9,644 nt of DNA from an uncultured Bordetella sp. (GTDB lineage Bacteria; Pseudomonadota; Gammaproteobacteria; Burkholderiales; Burkholderiaceae_B): the NCBI GenBank assembly GCA_937881145.1, contig CALGFL010000071.1:1-9644 (forward strand). Reading direction: 5' to 3'. This document shows, piece by piece, positions 9,572 to 9,644 of this stretch. The notes beneath the pieces are model-generated. The model was not told the origin of the DNA, did no database searches, and was given only the letters and a program-made list of their open reading frames with translations. Made by a program: the position numbers and the translations under genes. Every line of letters starts with the position of its first letter. Positions within the stretch are counted from its first letter, which is position 1.

Positions 9572-9644
9572 AAAATAGTATCCAGCACATCCATTTCGTC
9601 GGCGTAGGCGGCTCGGGCATGAGCGGCATCTCCGAGGTGCTGCT
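9568..9644 (+). CDS. murC: UDP-N-acetylmuramate--L-alanine ligase MurC (partial, 3' end outside window)
   Basis: The frame reads [20 protein letters not shown] then SEVLL up to the window edge, the highly conserved MurC N-terminus with its GGSGMSG nucleotide-binding loop. MurC adds L-Ala to UDP-MurNAc, the first peptide step, and normally follows murG. The start is abnormal. From the in-frame TGA at 9547-9549 to the QHIHF codons there is no ATG, GTG, TTG or CTG. The codon where family members have Met is ATA at 9568-9570, overlapping the murG stop as ATAA. The next in-frame ATG, 9619, lies within the glycine loop and would remove the first beta strand. A weak purine stretch, AGGTGG at 9552-9557, is ten bases before ATA. 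Gene identity is firm; the start position is an inference from alignment with remembered MurC proteins. Confidence 0.85.
   Translation, partial: MKNSIQHIHFVGVGGSGMSGISEVL

Noticed and set aside
9619..9621. Internal ATG as the murC start
   Set aside because: It would delete the first beta strand and part of the GGSGMSG nucleotide loop, giving a MurC unlikely to be active.

Overview
The window is a gene-dense, GC-rich stretch of the dcw (division and cell wall) cluster. Every gene is on the + strand. The order is ftsL (3' tail), ftsI, a fused murE-murF, mraY, murD, ftsW, murG and the first codons of murC. Gene order, protein sequence style and the in-frame MurE-MurF fusion point to a betaproteobacterium of the Alcaligenaceae, most likely Bordetella or a close relative. 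That assignment is from recalled family features, not from a search.

Layout: 1-44 is the inferred ftsL tail. 41-1771 is ftsI (PBP3, septal transpeptidase). 1768-4587 is murE-murF as one 939-codon frame. 4577-5746 is mraY. 5755-7293 is murD. 7296-8495 is ftsW. 8492-9571 is murG. 9568 to the window end is the start of murC. There is essentially no intergenic DNA: adjacent frames overlap by 4 to 11 nt or lie within about 10 nt, so the genes are almost certainly co-transcribed and translationally coupled. I see no convincing promoter, terminator, RNA gene, mobile element, CRISPR array or dispersed repeat.

The products form one pathway. MurC, MurD, MurE and MurF add L-Ala, D-Glu, meso-diaminopimelate and D-Ala-D-Ala to UDP-MurNAc in the cytoplasm. 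MraY moves phospho-MurNAc-pentapeptide onto undecaprenyl phosphate (lipid I), and MurG adds GlcNAc (lipid II). FtsW polymerises lipid II at the septum and FtsI crosslinks the glycan, with FtsL as part of the activating divisome complex.

Most of the window is conventional. The most unusual point is the murG/murC junction. The conserved MurC N-terminus is present, but no ATG, GTG, TTG or CTG lies between the preceding in-frame stop and the nucleotide-binding loop. The codon at the expected start is ATA, overlapping the murG stop as ATAA. murC also lies in the -1 frame relative to murG, just after an A-rich AAA-AAG stretch. The MurE-MurF fusion, with almost no linker, is the second notable point, although fusions of this kind are already known in Bordetella.
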